Assembly: GCA_023386645.1 (NCBI GenBank)
Contig: JAEWJI010000038.1
Coordinates: forward strand, 1 to 36,889
Reading direction: 5' to 3'
Length of the DNA stretch: 36,889 nt
DNA from: Pseudomonadota bacterium
GTDB taxonomy: Bacteria; Pseudomonadota; Alphaproteobacteria; Caulobacterales; Caulobacteraceae
The stretch's first letter is position 1. Every line of letters starts with the position of its first letter. Positions 1 through 7,918 of the stretch are shown here, one piece after another. A program made the position numbers and the translations under genes. The notes under the pieces are model-generated. The model was not told the origin of the DNA. It worked only from the letters and a program-made list of their open reading frames with translations, and made no database searches.

Positions 1-1
1 C

Positions 2-439
2 GTCGCGGCCCAGTCGGCGCGGCATGCGGCTCATGCCCAGGCGGCCGCCGACAGGACACGCGCCCACGCCCATGCCCAGGCCCTCCGGGAGACCGAGCGC
101 GCGCGGAGCCAGGCGCGCCACGCCGAGCGGTATGCGGCCCAGGCCGCCGAGCACGCGGCGCGCGCCCAGGACGAGGCCAGGCTCCACCGGATCGAGGCGC
201 GTCGTCACATGCGTGAGGGCGCCGACCAGATGCGGCGGGGCGCCGAGGAGATGCGCCGCACCTCCCGCCGCCTCCTCGATCCCGCCTATCGCCAGGAGCA
301 GATCGAACGGTCGCGTCGCGAAGGCCGCACCATCACCGACGACGAATTGCGCGCGCTGAGCCCCCAGCTGGCCCGGCAGGCCGGTGAAATGGAGCAGCAG
401 GCCGCCGAGCTTCGCCGCCAGGCCGAAGCCGACCTTTAA
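2..439 (+). CDS. C-terminal part of an Ala/Arg/Glu-rich coiled-coil protein (5' end outside window)
   Basis: The reading frame is open from the window edge to a TAA at 437-439, so the start lies upstream. The visible 145 residues are almost entirely Ala, Arg, Glu, Gln and His, with repeated blocks such as MREGADQMRRGAEEMRR, typical of a long charged helix or coiled coil. No catalytic motif is visible. Tails of this kind occur at the ends of some caulobacterial M56/BlaR1-type membrane peptidases, but that is a guess because the N-terminal part is missing. An internal ATG at 209 could give a 76-residue protein, but the open frame upstream has the same composition, so I read it as one longer gene. 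Confidence 0.6.
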   Translation, partial: VAAQSARHAAHAQAAADRTRAHAHAQALRETERARSQARHAERYAAQAAEHAARAQDEARLHRIEARRHMREGADQMRRGAEEMRRTSRRLLDPAYRQEQIERSRREGRTITDDELRALSPQLARQAGEMEQQAAELRRQAEADL

Positions 440-458
440 CGCTCGCGGATCGACCAAC

Positions 459-488
459 GGCCCGGGCTCGTCTCTCCGGACGCGGGCC
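459..488 (+). terminator. Possible weak terminator between convergent genes
   Basis: GGCCCG (459-464) pairs with CGGGCC (483-488) across an 18-base loop and is followed by a pyrimidine-rich stretch with TTCTTT. It lies between the converging ends of the coiled-coil gene and the glycosyltransferase. The loop is long and the T run short, so this is weak. Confidence 0.3.
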
Positions 489-500
489 CTGGCCCTTCTT

Positions 501-1853
501 TCAGTGAACCGCCGGCTGGTCCCCCGGGGTCACGAAGGCGGCCTGGCCGGTCAGTTCGCCATAGACCATGCACAGGTCCTCGAACACGCGGTTCCAGGCG
601 AAGCGTTCAACCGTATGGACCCGCGCGACCTGGCCCACCGCCTCGATGTCGCGCGTGAACAGAGCCTCGATCGCCTGGGCGTATTCGCTGGGGTCCGCCG
701 AGATCGCCAGTTGCCCGACCTCGGGCGTCACCGTCTCCGCCACTCCGCCCGCGTTCACGCCCACCACCGGCCGCCCGCAGGCCATCGCTTCGAGCACGAT
801 CAGTCCGAACGGCTCCTTGTCATTGGCGTGCACGAAGGCGTCGCAGCTGGCGATGATCTTCGCCACCGCCTTGGGACTGGCTTCGTAGGGCAGCGAGATG
901 ACCCGCTCCTCGTGCGGCAGCCCCTGCCCGGCTCCGACCAGCACCAGGTGGTACGGATCGCCGAGCTTCTGGACCGCCTCGATCAGCACATCGATATTCT
1001 TCTCGCGCGCCGGCCGACCGGCGAAGCACAGCAGGCGGGCGGAAGCCGGCAGTCCCAGCTTCCTCAGCAGCCAGTCGCGGTCGCGACGGTCAGGGCGGAA
1101 GGTGTCGACCTCGACCCCCAGGGGCTGGATGACGATGTCCCGGATGCCCGCCTCTTCCAATCGCCGGGCGATATAGCGGCTGGGCGAAACCACACGGTCG
1201 AACTGGCCGAACAGCCGCGCCCAGCGCTTCTCGACCGGCTTTTTGGCCCATTCGCCAAAGTGAAGCGCCGCCAGGCCGGCGGGGTCGGAATGGCAGAAGC
1301 CGATGACCGGACAGCCCGCTCGCTGACCCGCCTCCAGGGCTCCCTGGCCGGGCGTATAGGGGTCTCCCGCCTCGATCAGATCGGGATTGAGCGAGGCGAC
1401 CCAGGCTGCCCACCGCCGCACGGAAGTCGGCCACCGGTAACCGTCGCCGAACGGCAGCTTGGTGGCGTGCAGATGTACGATGCCGTCGTCGCCCGCTCTG
1501 TGATGCGCGCCCGGCACCACAAGGGTGTGAGCGACCCCTGGACGGTGGGTCTCCAGCCAGGCCTTCTTGGACAGCAGGTAACGCTTCACCCCTCCGGATT
1601 TAGGGGCGTACAGCATGGTGGTGTCCACAAAGCGCGGCCGCGGGTCTTCAGACGCCGCCTTGGTGGCCCGCAGCGTGTCGGACACCTCCTCGTCCCAGCC
1701 CGGGATGAGCCGAAGTTCGCCTTCCTGCACCTCAAGTCCCGCCAGGCTCACTAGTTCACGCTCCGCTGCGCTGATTCCAGCCCCGCCAACGCGCTGAGCC
1801 CGCTTGTGGATGCGTCGGGCCTTGCGGACCTTGGACATGTGGGACTTGACCAT
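501..1853 (-). CDS. GT4-family glycosyltransferase
   Basis: This 450-residue protein has the two-Rossmann-domain GT-B layout of retaining family 4 glycosyltransferases, which move a sugar from a nucleotide-sugar donor to a lipid, polysaccharide or sugar acceptor at the cytoplasmic membrane. The C-terminal donor domain contains FAGRPAREKNIDVLIEA (about residue 265 on), then the EX7E signature EPFGLIVLEAMACG (residues 347-360; E347 and E355). The acceptor domain begins near residue 74 with the glycine-rich YAPKSGGVKRY. About 70 basic residues precede it, longer than usual, so a later start is possible. It lies 31 bases downstream of the ribbon-helix-helix gene and may share its transcript. The acceptor cannot be read from the sequence; capsule, LPS or glycolipid are all possible. 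Confidence 0.88.
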   Translation of the reverse strand: MVKSHMSKVRKARRIHKRAQRVGGAGISAAERELVSLAGLEVQEGELRLIPGWDEEVSDTLRATKAASEDPRPRFVDTTMLYAPKSGGVKRYLLSKKAWLETHRPGVAHTLVVPGAHHRAGDDGIVHLHATKLPFGDGYRWPTSVRRWAAWVASLNPDLIEAGDPYTPGQGALEAGQRAGCPVIGFCHSDPAGLAALHFGEWAKKPVEKRWARLFGQFDRVVSPSRYIARRLEEAGIRDIVIQPLGVEVDTFRPDRRDRDWLLRKLGLPASARLLCFAGRPAREKNIDVLIEAVQKLGDPYHLVLVGAGQGLPHEERVISLPYEASPKAVAKIIASCDAFVHANDKEPFGLIVLEAMACGRPVVGVNAGGVAETVTPEVGQLAISADPSEYAQAIEALFTRDIEAVGQVARVHTVERFAWNRVFEDLCMVYGELTGQAAFVTPGDQPAVH

Positions 1854-1884
1854 GAGCGCGCCCTACGCCCCGGCGCGGCCAAGC

Positions 1885-2073
1885 TCAAGCGTCCTCGTCA
1901 TCCTCCCGCGGACTGCGTTCGCCGATCGACTGCCCCCGCCGCGCCAGGGCCTCGCGCAGCAGGATTTCGACCTGGGCGTTGACCGAGCGAAGTTCGGCCG
2001 CCGCCAGACGCTCGATGGCCGCCATCACCTCCGCGGAGGCGCGCATCAGGAAGGGCTTTCGCGCGCGCGTCAT
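1885..2073 (-). CDS. Arc-like ribbon-helix-helix DNA-binding protein
   Basis: This small 62-residue protein has the ribbon-helix-helix pattern: a short N-terminal strand (KPFLMRASAEV), then two helices around IERLAAAELRSVNAQVEILL, with the family's N-A-Q-V-E-x-L-L segment. It starts 3 bases after the SPFH gene stop, so the two are almost certainly co-transcribed. Arc-type proteins bind palindromic operators as dimers. The 10-bp palindrome over the SPFH promoter (2994-3003) is a natural candidate target, suggesting autoregulation. No toxin gene is next to it, so an antitoxin role is less likely. The C-terminus is acidic and probably disordered. Confidence 0.8.
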   Translation of the reverse strand: MTRARKPFLMRASAEVMAAIERLAAAELRSVNAQVEILLREALARRGQSIGERSPREDDEDA

Positions 2074-2076
2074 GCG

Positions 2077-2967
2077 TCAGCCGTAAAGCGTGCCCGTGTT
2101 GACCACTGGCTGGGCTTCGCGATCGGCGCACAGTACGACCAGAAGGTTGGACACCATGGTCGCCTTGCGATCCTCGTCCAGGTCCACGACGCCGCGTTCG
2201 CCCAGGTCGGTCAGGGCGCTCTCGACCATGCCGACCGCGCCGCGCACGATCAGACGCCGCGCCGCGAGTACCGCTTCGGCCTGCTGGCGCTTCAGCATGG
2301 CCCCGGCGATCTCGGGCGCATAGGCCAGGTGGGCCAGGCGGGCCTCGTCCACCGCCACCCCCGCGACGCTGACGCGGTTCACCAGTTCGTCGCGCAGCCT
2401 CGCGGCCACGTCCTCGGCGTCGGCCCTGAGCGTCAGCTCCGGCGCATCGCCCTCCTCGCCATGATCGTAGGCATAGTGGCTGGCGATATCGCGCAGGGCC
2501 GTGTCGACCTGGATGTTCACGAAGGCCTGATAGTCGTCGACGTCGAACAGGGCCTGGGCCGAATCCTGCACCCGCCACACGACGTTGGCGGCGATCTCGA
2601 TCGGGCTGCCGCGCTTGTCGTTCACCTTCAGCTTGTCGCTGGTGATGTTGCGGACCCGCAGCGAGATCTTCTTGCGGGTGTACCAGGGCAGGACCCAGCG
2701 CAGGCCGGTCGTCCGATCCGTGCCCTTGTATTCGCCGAACAGCAGGATCGCGACGCCCTCGTTCGGCTGCAGGGAATAGAGGCCGCAAAGCAACAGCAGG
2801 CCCAGCACGCCCGCCGCGATCCCCGTCACGACATTCAGCGCCGCGTCCGGATTCTGCGCCACCAGAATCGGTCCGCCGATCAGCAGGGCCAAGCTCAGGA
2901 GCAACATCATCACGCCGTTCAAGCCCTTGGCGGGGCGTTCGACGGATCTCGAATGGGTCGCGGTCAT
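2077..2967 (-). CDS. SPFH/Band 7 domain membrane protein
   Basis: This 296-residue protein has two hydrophobic segments at about residues 18-38 and 47-66, followed by an SPFH/prohibitin-type domain containing GVAILLFGEYKGTDRTTGLRW and a helical C-terminal part rich in Ala and Glu (LKRQQAEAVLAARR). SPFH proteins oligomerise on membranes and organise microdomains or shield proteases and transporters. A strong ribosome binding site (GAGGAGGGA) precedes the ATG. It heads a minus-strand group with the ribbon-helix-helix gene (3-base gap) and perhaps the glycosyltransferase. An SPFH gene followed by a small Arc-like regulator is a recurrent bacterial pair whose function is not well settled. Confidence 0.9.
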   Translation of the reverse strand: MTATHSRSVERPAKGLNGVMMLLLSLALLIGGPILVAQNPDAALNVVTGIAAGVLGLLLLCGLYSLQPNEGVAILLFGEYKGTDRTTGLRWVLPWYTRKKISLRVRNITSDKLKVNDKRGSPIEIAANVVWRVQDSAQALFDVDDYQAFVNIQVDTALRDIASHYAYDHGEEGDAPELTLRADAEDVAARLRDELVNRVSVAGVAVDEARLAHLAYAPEIAGAMLKRQQAEAVLAARRLIVRGAVGMVESALTDLGERGVVDLDEDRKATMVSNLLVVLCADREAQPVVNTGTLYG

Positions 2968-2993
2968 AAGGTCCCTCCTCGGTTGCGATCAAA

Positions 2994-3023
2994 GTGATAT
3001 CACATCGATTCCAGTCCGCACAA
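2994..3023 (-). promoter_or_regulatory. SPFH operon promoter with overlapping palindromic operator
   Basis: On the minus strand TTGTGCG (3023-3017) is followed 13 bases later by GATATC-containing GTGATATC (3003-2996), roughly fitting the Caulobacter housekeeping pattern TTGaCgS, 10-14 bases, GCTAnAWC. The -10 lies inside the perfect 10-bp palindrome GTGATATCAC (2994-3003), about 27 bases upstream of the SPFH start. A dimeric repressor, plausibly the ribbon-helix-helix protein of the same operon, could block the promoter here. This is inference from position. Confidence 0.45.
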
Positions 3024-3111
3024 TACGGCTCTGCTTGGCGAGCCGCGCCCGGCCTTGCATTCGCCTCAAATTCGAGAAACTTGGGGCATGCTGCGCCGCC
3101 TCCTGCTAGAC

Positions 3112-3125
3112 GGGCGCCGGCGCCC
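3112..3125. repeat. 14-bp GC palindrome in the autotransporter leader
   Basis: GGGCGCCGGCGCCC is a perfect palindrome 32 bases upstream of the autotransporter start. It could fold in the leader RNA or bind a protein. GC-rich palindromes also arise by chance in DNA of this composition. Confidence 0.35.
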
Positions 3126-3157
3126 GCCCACGTGTGACCACCAGGGGTTCTGTCTGA

Positions 3158-6100
3158 ATGCGTAATCTGCTCGCGACCGCCGTGGCGCTCGCTCCCCTGA
3201 TGGCCGCTGCCGGCGCCCAGGCGGAGGTTGTGATCTCCACGGCTCGCACCACCCCGATCATCACCTCCACCGCGGGCGCTAACGGCGGCGCGGATACGAT
3301 CCGCATCGCCAATGGCGGCTCGATAGCGCTTACCTCCGGCGTCGCGGTCACGATCAACTCCAGCCACAGCGTCACCACCGATACCGGTTCCAACATCACC
3401 ATGGAGAACGCCGCGGACAACGCTGTCGGCATCCTGGTGAACGGGGGCAACACGGCGAACGTGACCCTCGGCGGCGGCATCTCGATCACCGACAACATCA
3501 ACGGCGGCGACGATCTCGATACGGACAACGACGGCGACGCCGACGGCCCGCTGGCCAGCGGCACGGGCCGCTATGGGCTTCGACTGACCGGCGCCGGTCC
3601 GCTGACCGGCAACGTCAACCTTCAGGGCAGCAGCGGAATCACCGTCGAGGGAAACAACTCGTATGGCGTCTCTCTGGAATCCGGGATTGTCGGCAATGTC
3701 TCGACGGCCGGCTCGATACGCACGACCGGCACGAACAGCGTCGGCCTGAACATCGCCGGACCGGTCACGGGCTCGGTCAGGGTCGGGGGCACGATCGCGG
3801 CGCGTGGCGAGAACGCCACCGGGGTGAATCTATCGGGCGACGTGACCGGCCGACTGACCCTTCAGGGCAATATCTCTGCGTCGGGCTACCGCTACACCGA
3901 AAGCCCGATCGAAAGGCCCGAAGGCTTCACCGAAACGGCCGAGAACGACGACGACTACCTGTTCCTCGACGAACTGGACGCCGATGACCTGCTCCAGGGG
4001 GGACCGACCGTCCGGATCGCCTCCAACGTGGGCGGCGGCGTGGTTCTCGACGTGGGCCCGACCTATGGCGCGGGCGGGGTGGAAGGCGACGACGACGGCG
4101 ACGGCGTCAAGAACGGCGATGAGGACGACGACGGCGACGGCGTCAAGAATTCGACCGACACCGATCGCGACGGCGACGGTGTGATCGACACCAGTGAGGG
4201 CGTCTCGAGCATCGCCAGCTTCGGCGGCGCCCCGGCCCTGGTCGTGGCGTCCGCCGATCGCTCCATCACCCTGTCAGTGGCCGGCACGGGTCAGGATGCC
4301 TATGGCTTCATCAACCGTGGGTCCATCTCGGTTGGCGGCATCTATCACGGCATCGCCACGAACGCCGCGACCTTCGGGGGCGCGGCCGGCCAGACGGTGA
4401 CCGTCGCCGGCGGCATCCGCAACGACGGCGCCATTTCCTCGGCCGCTGGCACCGCCAACACCACGGCTCTGCGGCTGGCCGAGGGCCTGATCACGCCACA
4501 GCTGCTCAACAACGGCACGATCAGCGCGGCGTCCGACACCGAGATCGCCAGCCTGACGACGGCTGTCTCGATCGAGGCCGGCGCCAATGTTCCGAGCCTG
4601 GTCAACAACGGCGAGATCAGCGCGGCCGCGTTTGGCGGAACTGCCACCGTCACCGCCCTGATCGACGCCAGCGGCTCGCTGACCAGCATCACCAACACCG
4701 GCGTCATCGGCGCGCGTCTGACCGCCAATGAAGACGGCGACCCGCTGACCGGCTCGACCCGCGCCATCGACGTGACCGCCAACACCTCCGGCGTCACCCT
4801 GATCCAGAACGGCACGCCTTCCAACAACGACGATCTGGTCGACAGCGACGACGACGGCGTCGCCGATCAGGACGAGCCTTCCATCGAGGGCGACGTCCGC
4901 TTTGGCTCCGGCGCCGATGTCATGGACATCCGCAACGGTACGGTGAGCGGTGCGATCAGTTTCGGGGCCGGGGCCGACCGCCTGCTGATCTCCGGCGGGG
5001 CCGAGGTGCGCGGCGCGCTGTCGGACGCCGATGGCCTGCTCGACATCACGGTCGCGAACGGCGTCCTGGACGCGCGCCAGGCCGGCCAGGTCAATGTCAC
5101 CAGCCTGAATGTCGGAAGCGCCGGCGATCTGATCGTGAGCCTGGACCCGGCCGGGACCAGCAGCGCTGCCGGCTTCCGCGTCAACGGGACGGCGACCCTG
5201 GCGGACGGCGCGGGCCTGGGCGTCCGGTTCAATTCGCTGCTGACCGAGGCCGAGCGCTTCACGGTCATCGACGCCGATACCCTGGTGACCGGCGCCATCG
5301 ATCAGAGCCAGCTGCAGTCGAACTCCCCGTACCTCTATGTCGTGTCCGCCGGAACCGACATCGCCGCCGCCGACGTCTATGTCGACGTTCGCCGCCGGAC
5401 GGCCGCCGAGGCGCAGTTGATGGGTGTCGAGACGGCCGCCTTCGAGTCTGTCTATGGCGCGCTGGCCGAAAGCGAAGCCATCCGCAACGCCTTCCTGTCG
5501 CAGACCGACCGCGAGGGCTTCATCAATCTCTACGAACAGATGCTGCCGGACCACTCCGGCGGACCGCTGCTGTCCTTAGCCTCGGGCGTCGACGCCGTCA
5601 CTCGCGCGTTGACGGGCCGCAACGCCTCGGCCGCGCCGGGCGAAAGCAGCGCCTGGGTTCAGGAGATCAACTTCTACGCCGACAAGGACCGCACCGACAC
5701 CTACGGCTTCCGCTCGGAAGGGTTTGGGGTCGCAGGCGGGGTCGAGCGCGGCACCAGCCTGGGCGCGGTCGGCGTGTCCCTGGCCTTCACCTCCTCGGAC
5801 CTCGAGGATCCCGAGGCCGAGGCCGAGGAGGTCCTGTCCGCCAACCTGGTGGAGCTCGGCCTCTACTGGCGCGCTCAAGGTCAATACTGGACGACCTGGG
5901 CCCGCGCGGCCGCCGGTTACGCCTCGTTCGATGCGACCCGCACCCTGGTCGACGGCGAGGGGCTGAACCTGTCGAACGAGTCGACCTGGCACGGCATGAC
6001 CCTGGCTCTGGCGGGCGGGGCTTCCTACGAGCGCCACTTCGGCAAGTTGAACGTGCGTCCCGAGGTCTACGGCGAATACTTCGGCCTGAGCGAGGACGCC

Positions 6101-6469
6101 CGCGCCGAAGAAGGCGGCGGCGACGGCTTCGATCTCGAGATCGACGAGCGCGACGGCCACATGTTCTCCGCCACCGCAGCGATGAACATCGGCTACGGCT
6201 TCGGCGAGAATGGCTGGCTGCGGCCCGAGCTGCGGATCGGCTGGAAACAGAACATCTCGGTGGACGCCGGCGACACCATCGCCCGCTTCGCCTCGGGCGG
6301 CCCGGACTTCACCCTGGCCGGCGGCTCGATCGAGGGCGGCGGCCCCATCCTCGGTTTCCGCCTGAACGTCGGCAACGAACTGGGCATGCTGTCGATCAGC
6401 GCCGACGCCGAGATGATCGAGGACTACATCCGCTACGCCCTGCTGCTGCGGGCCAGCTTCCGGTTCTGA
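3158..6469 (+). CDS. Autotransporter with Ca-binding-like acidic inserts
   Basis: This 1103-residue protein starts with a signal peptide ending AGAQA (about residue 22). A long passenger follows, rich in Gly, Asn, Thr and short strand repeats (INNGTIS- and GNVS-like turns), as in a beta-helix. The last 275 or so residues, from about 828, are an autotransporter beta-barrel ending in Phe (LLLRASFRF), the usual outer-membrane assembly signal. Three acidic DxDxDG clusters interrupt the passenger at about residues 117-131, 309-345 and 557-571; they resemble thrombospondin type 3 calcium repeats. The protein should be secreted through its own barrel and displayed on the surface, with an adhesin-like role possible. 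No protease triad was recognised. A weak AGGGG ribosome binding site precedes the ATG. Confidence 0.9.
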   Translation: MRNLLATAVALAPLMAAAGAQAEVVISTARTTPIITSTAGANGGADTIRIANGGSIALTSGVAVTINSSHSVTTDTGSNITMENAADNAVGILVNGGNTANVTLGGGISITDNINGGDDLDTDNDGDADGPLASGTGRYGLRLTGAGPLTGNVNLQGSSGITVEGNNSYGVSLESGIVGNVSTAGSIRTTGTNSVGLNIAGPVTGSVRVGGTIAARGENATGVNLSGDVTGRLTLQGNISASGYRYTESPIERPEGFTETAENDDDYLFLDELDADDLLQGGPTVRIASNVGGGVVLDVGPTYGAGGVEGDDDGDGVKNGDEDDDGDGVKNSTDTDRDGDGVIDTSEGVSSIASFGGAPALVVASADRSITLSVAGTGQDAYGFINRGSISVGGIYHGIATNAATFGGAAGQTVTVAGGIRNDGAISSAAGTANTTALRLAEGLITPQLLNNGTISAASDTEIASLTTAVSIEAGANVPSLVNNGEISAAAFGGTATVTALIDASGSLTSITNTGVIGARLTANEDGDPLTGSTRAIDVTANTSGVTLIQNGTPSNNDDLVDSDDDGVADQDEPSIEGDVRFGSGADVMDIRNGTVSGAISFGAGADRLLISGGAEVRGALSDADGLLDITVANGVLDARQAGQVNVTSLNVGSAGDLIVSLDPAGTSSAAGFRVNGTATLADGAGLGVRFNSLLTEAERFTVIDADTLVTGAIDQSQLQSNSPYLYVVSAGTDIAAADVYVDVRRRTAAEAQLMGVETAAFESVYGALAESEAIRNAFLSQTDREGFINLYEQMLPDHSGGPLLSLASGVDAVTRALTGRNASAAPGESSAWVQEINFYADKDRTDTYGFRSEGFGVAGGVERGTSLGAVGVSLAFTSSDLEDPEAEAEEVLSANLVELGLYWRAQGQYWTTWARAAAGYASFDATRTLVDGEGLNLSNESTWHGMTLALAGGASYERHFGKLNVRPEVYGEYFGLSEDARAEEGGGDGFDLEIDERDGHMFSATAAMNIGYGFGENGWLRPELRIGWKQNISVDAGDTIARFASGGPDFTLAGGSIEGGGPILGFRLNVGNELGMLSISADAEMIEDYIRYALLLRASFRF

Positions 6470-6475
6470 TGCAGA

Positions 6476-6493
6476 GGCGGGAATTCTCCCGCC
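6476..6493 (+). terminator. Terminator of the autotransporter gene
   Basis: A perfect 7-bp stem, GGCGGGA and TCCCGCC with loop ATTC, begins 6 bases after the autotransporter stop. The following sequence (ATTAGTT) is only moderately T-rich. Confidence 0.6.
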
Positions 6494-6574
6494 ATTAGTT
6501 CGGGTCTGACCGATCTCTTCAGAGGGGCCCGACGGACCGGATCGACCTGGTCGCCCCAAGCCGAGGGCGCTCGC

Positions 6575-7288
6575 CTAAGCGATTCGTGCGCGGCGTGAAA
6601 GCTGCGCTCCGGCGGCTGCGGCCAGACCCAGTCCGAGCAACAGCACGGCCCATGCGCCCATGGTCGGGATGACCGGCGGAGCCGGAGGTGGCTGGCTCAC
6701 TTCGACATCGTCGATCTGGAGGTCGCCATCGATGCGGGATTCGTCGAAGAACGCTGCCCAACGGAAGCGGACCTCATCCCCGAGCGAAAGCGGCGCGGTC
6801 TCCAGCACCGTCTCAACGAACGCCGTTTCGGTTCCGCTCCAGTAACCCGGTTGAGGCGGGTCGCTCGGATAGTTGTAGCCCCCGGCCGTGAACACTCCGC
6901 CCCCGCTTTCCACATCGACGAACGGACTTCCGTTGACCGAAATGAGCAGGCTGAGGCCGTCCCACCCTTGTTCGATCGCATGTCGTCGATAGAAGCGCAG
7001 ACGCATCGCGCCCGCTGCAGGAACGACGTAGCTCGGAGACGTGACCTCGCTGGTCGTATTGTTGGCGATGGGAGCGAGCACCAGAGCGTTCGGAGCGCTT
7101 CGGCTGACGCCCGACCCGACAACCCAGCGTCGTCCCGACGCCCCTGTGAAGGTTGAACTCCAGCCCGTCGGAAGGCCGCCTGGAGCCACCGCGTCAAAGG
7201 TTTCGGTCTGGGCTCGCGCTGGCGCCACGACGGCCGTCCACGCGATGACGGCCAACAGGCCGCACATTGCCCCGAGCCTGACTTTCAT
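6575..7288 (-). CDS. Exported IPTL-CTERM sorted protein
   Basis: I take the start at 7288 because the resulting protein (237 residues) begins with a classic signal peptide, MKVRLGAMCGLLAVIAWTA, cleaved after APARA; the frame runs further upstream to 7369 without signal-like sequence. The C-terminus (residues 207-237) is an IPTL-CTERM module: IPTMGAWAVLLLGLG, a hydrophobic span, then a basic tail (RRARIA). The family is known as a sorting signal for exosortase H-type enzymes. The middle is a beta-rich domain with Trp/Gly/Ser motifs and D-D-V-E-V-S near its end, as in jelly-roll, carbohydrate-binding-like domains. A second protein with the same tail is encoded at 33651-34394. The exported domain's function is unknown. 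Confidence 0.8.
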   Translation of the reverse strand: MKVRLGAMCGLLAVIAWTAVVAPARAQTETFDAVAPGGLPTGWSSTFTGASGRRWVVGSGVSRSAPNALVLAPIANNTTSEVTSPSYVVPAAGAMRLRFYRRHAIEQGWDGLSLLISVNGSPFVDVESGGGVFTAGGYNYPSDPPQPGYWSGTETAFVETVLETAPLSLGDEVRFRWAAFFDESRIDGDLQIDDVEVSQPPPAPPVIPTMGAWAVLLLGLGLAAAAGAQLSRRARIA

Positions 7289-7416
7289 GCGACCCGCCCT
7301 CACCCCAACGCTCCTTCCCGCCTCGCTGGCGTCTGCCGCAATAGGAGCTTGGGCCCAGCGGTAAGACACAAAAATTTCTGGGTCAACGCGATGGCGGACC
7401 CACTTCGGGTTGGGGT

Positions 7417-7493
7417 TGGTGGGCGGCGAGGGGTTCGAACCCCCGACCCCCTCGGTGTAAACGAGGTGCTCTGACCAGCTGAGCTAGCCGCCC
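7417..7493 (-). tRNA. tRNA-Val (anticodon TAC)
   Basis: Read on the minus strand, the acceptor stem GGCGGGC-type pairing is GGGCGGC (7493-7487) with GCCGCCC (7427-7421). There is a D arm (GCTCAGCTGGTCAGAGC), an anticodon stem-loop CTCGTTTACACCGAG with anticodon TAC, and a T arm containing GGTTCGAACC. The discriminator is A (7420) and the CCA end is encoded (7419-7417). The gene is 77 bases long including CCA and has no intron. It reads the valine codon GUA and, by wobble, others. Confidence 0.97.
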
Positions 7494-7590
7494 GCGCCGA
7501 GGGTCATGCCTTCTCACGCCCCGGCCTGCAACCGGCTTCGATTGACGCCGCCCGAAACCAGGCGTTCACTCCGGCCAGGAGGTGATGTCG

Positions 7591-7854
7591 ATGCGATATA
7601 TCGTGCTCTTATCCGCCGCTCTGGCGCTGCAGGCCTGCGCCACGGCGCCCGCCGATCCGGCTCGCCTGGCCTGCCTGGAGGGCGTGACGACGAGCGCCCT
7701 GCCCTATCCCCAGTCCCGGGATCCTCGCTTCGATCTAGCGAGCGCCCCCTTGTCCCACGACCCGATCGGCAACACCAACCTGCGTCGCGTTGAGGACACG
7801 GCCCGCCGCCAGAGCGTCGCCTTCGACCGCTGCATGGCCGCCCGCGCGGGCTGA
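7591..7854 (+). CDS. Small putative lipoprotein
   Basis: This 87-residue protein begins MRYIVLLSAALALQAC, a signal peptide with a lipobox (LQAC), so Cys16 should be lipidated and the protein anchored in the envelope. The ribosome binding site CCAGGAGG (7575-7582) gives 8-base spacing to the ATG at 7591; the GTG at 7582 and ATG at 7585 are too close to it. The mature part has two further cysteines (ACLEG and DRCMAA) that might form a disulphide. No known domain is recognised. Confidence 0.75.
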   Translation: MRYIVLLSAALALQACATAPADPARLACLEGVTTSALPYPQSRDPRFDLASAPLSHDPIGNTNLRRVEDTARRQSVAFDRCMAARAG

Positions 7855-7874
7855 GGCGAGCCCCTGAACGAAAA

Positions 7875-7900
7875 GGCCCGGCGGATCGCTCCGCCGGGCC
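7875..7900. terminator. Bidirectional terminator between the lipoprotein gene and lon
   Basis: A perfect 11-bp stem (GGCCCGGCGGA and TCCGCCGGGCC) with loop TCGC lies between convergent genes. On the minus strand it is followed by TTTT (7874-7871), making it a good intrinsic terminator for lon; on the plus strand it is followed by GTCTT. Confidence 0.85.
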
Positions 7901-7918
7901 GTCTTCACGTCCTGTCGA

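Noticed and set aside
1898..3367. 489-codon open frame on the minus strand
   Set aside because: Runs across the SPFH and Arc genes in another frame and into the autotransporter start; composition is that of a shadow.
4085..4195. Tandem GACGGCGAC-rich DNA as a microsatellite
   Set aside because: The repetition follows from the codons of a calcium-binding-like acidic repeat in the autotransporter and is not an independent DNA repeat.
7417..7493. tRNA-Val as the attachment site of a genomic island
   Set aside because: No integrase gene or duplicated tRNA 3' end nearby; flanking genes look native.
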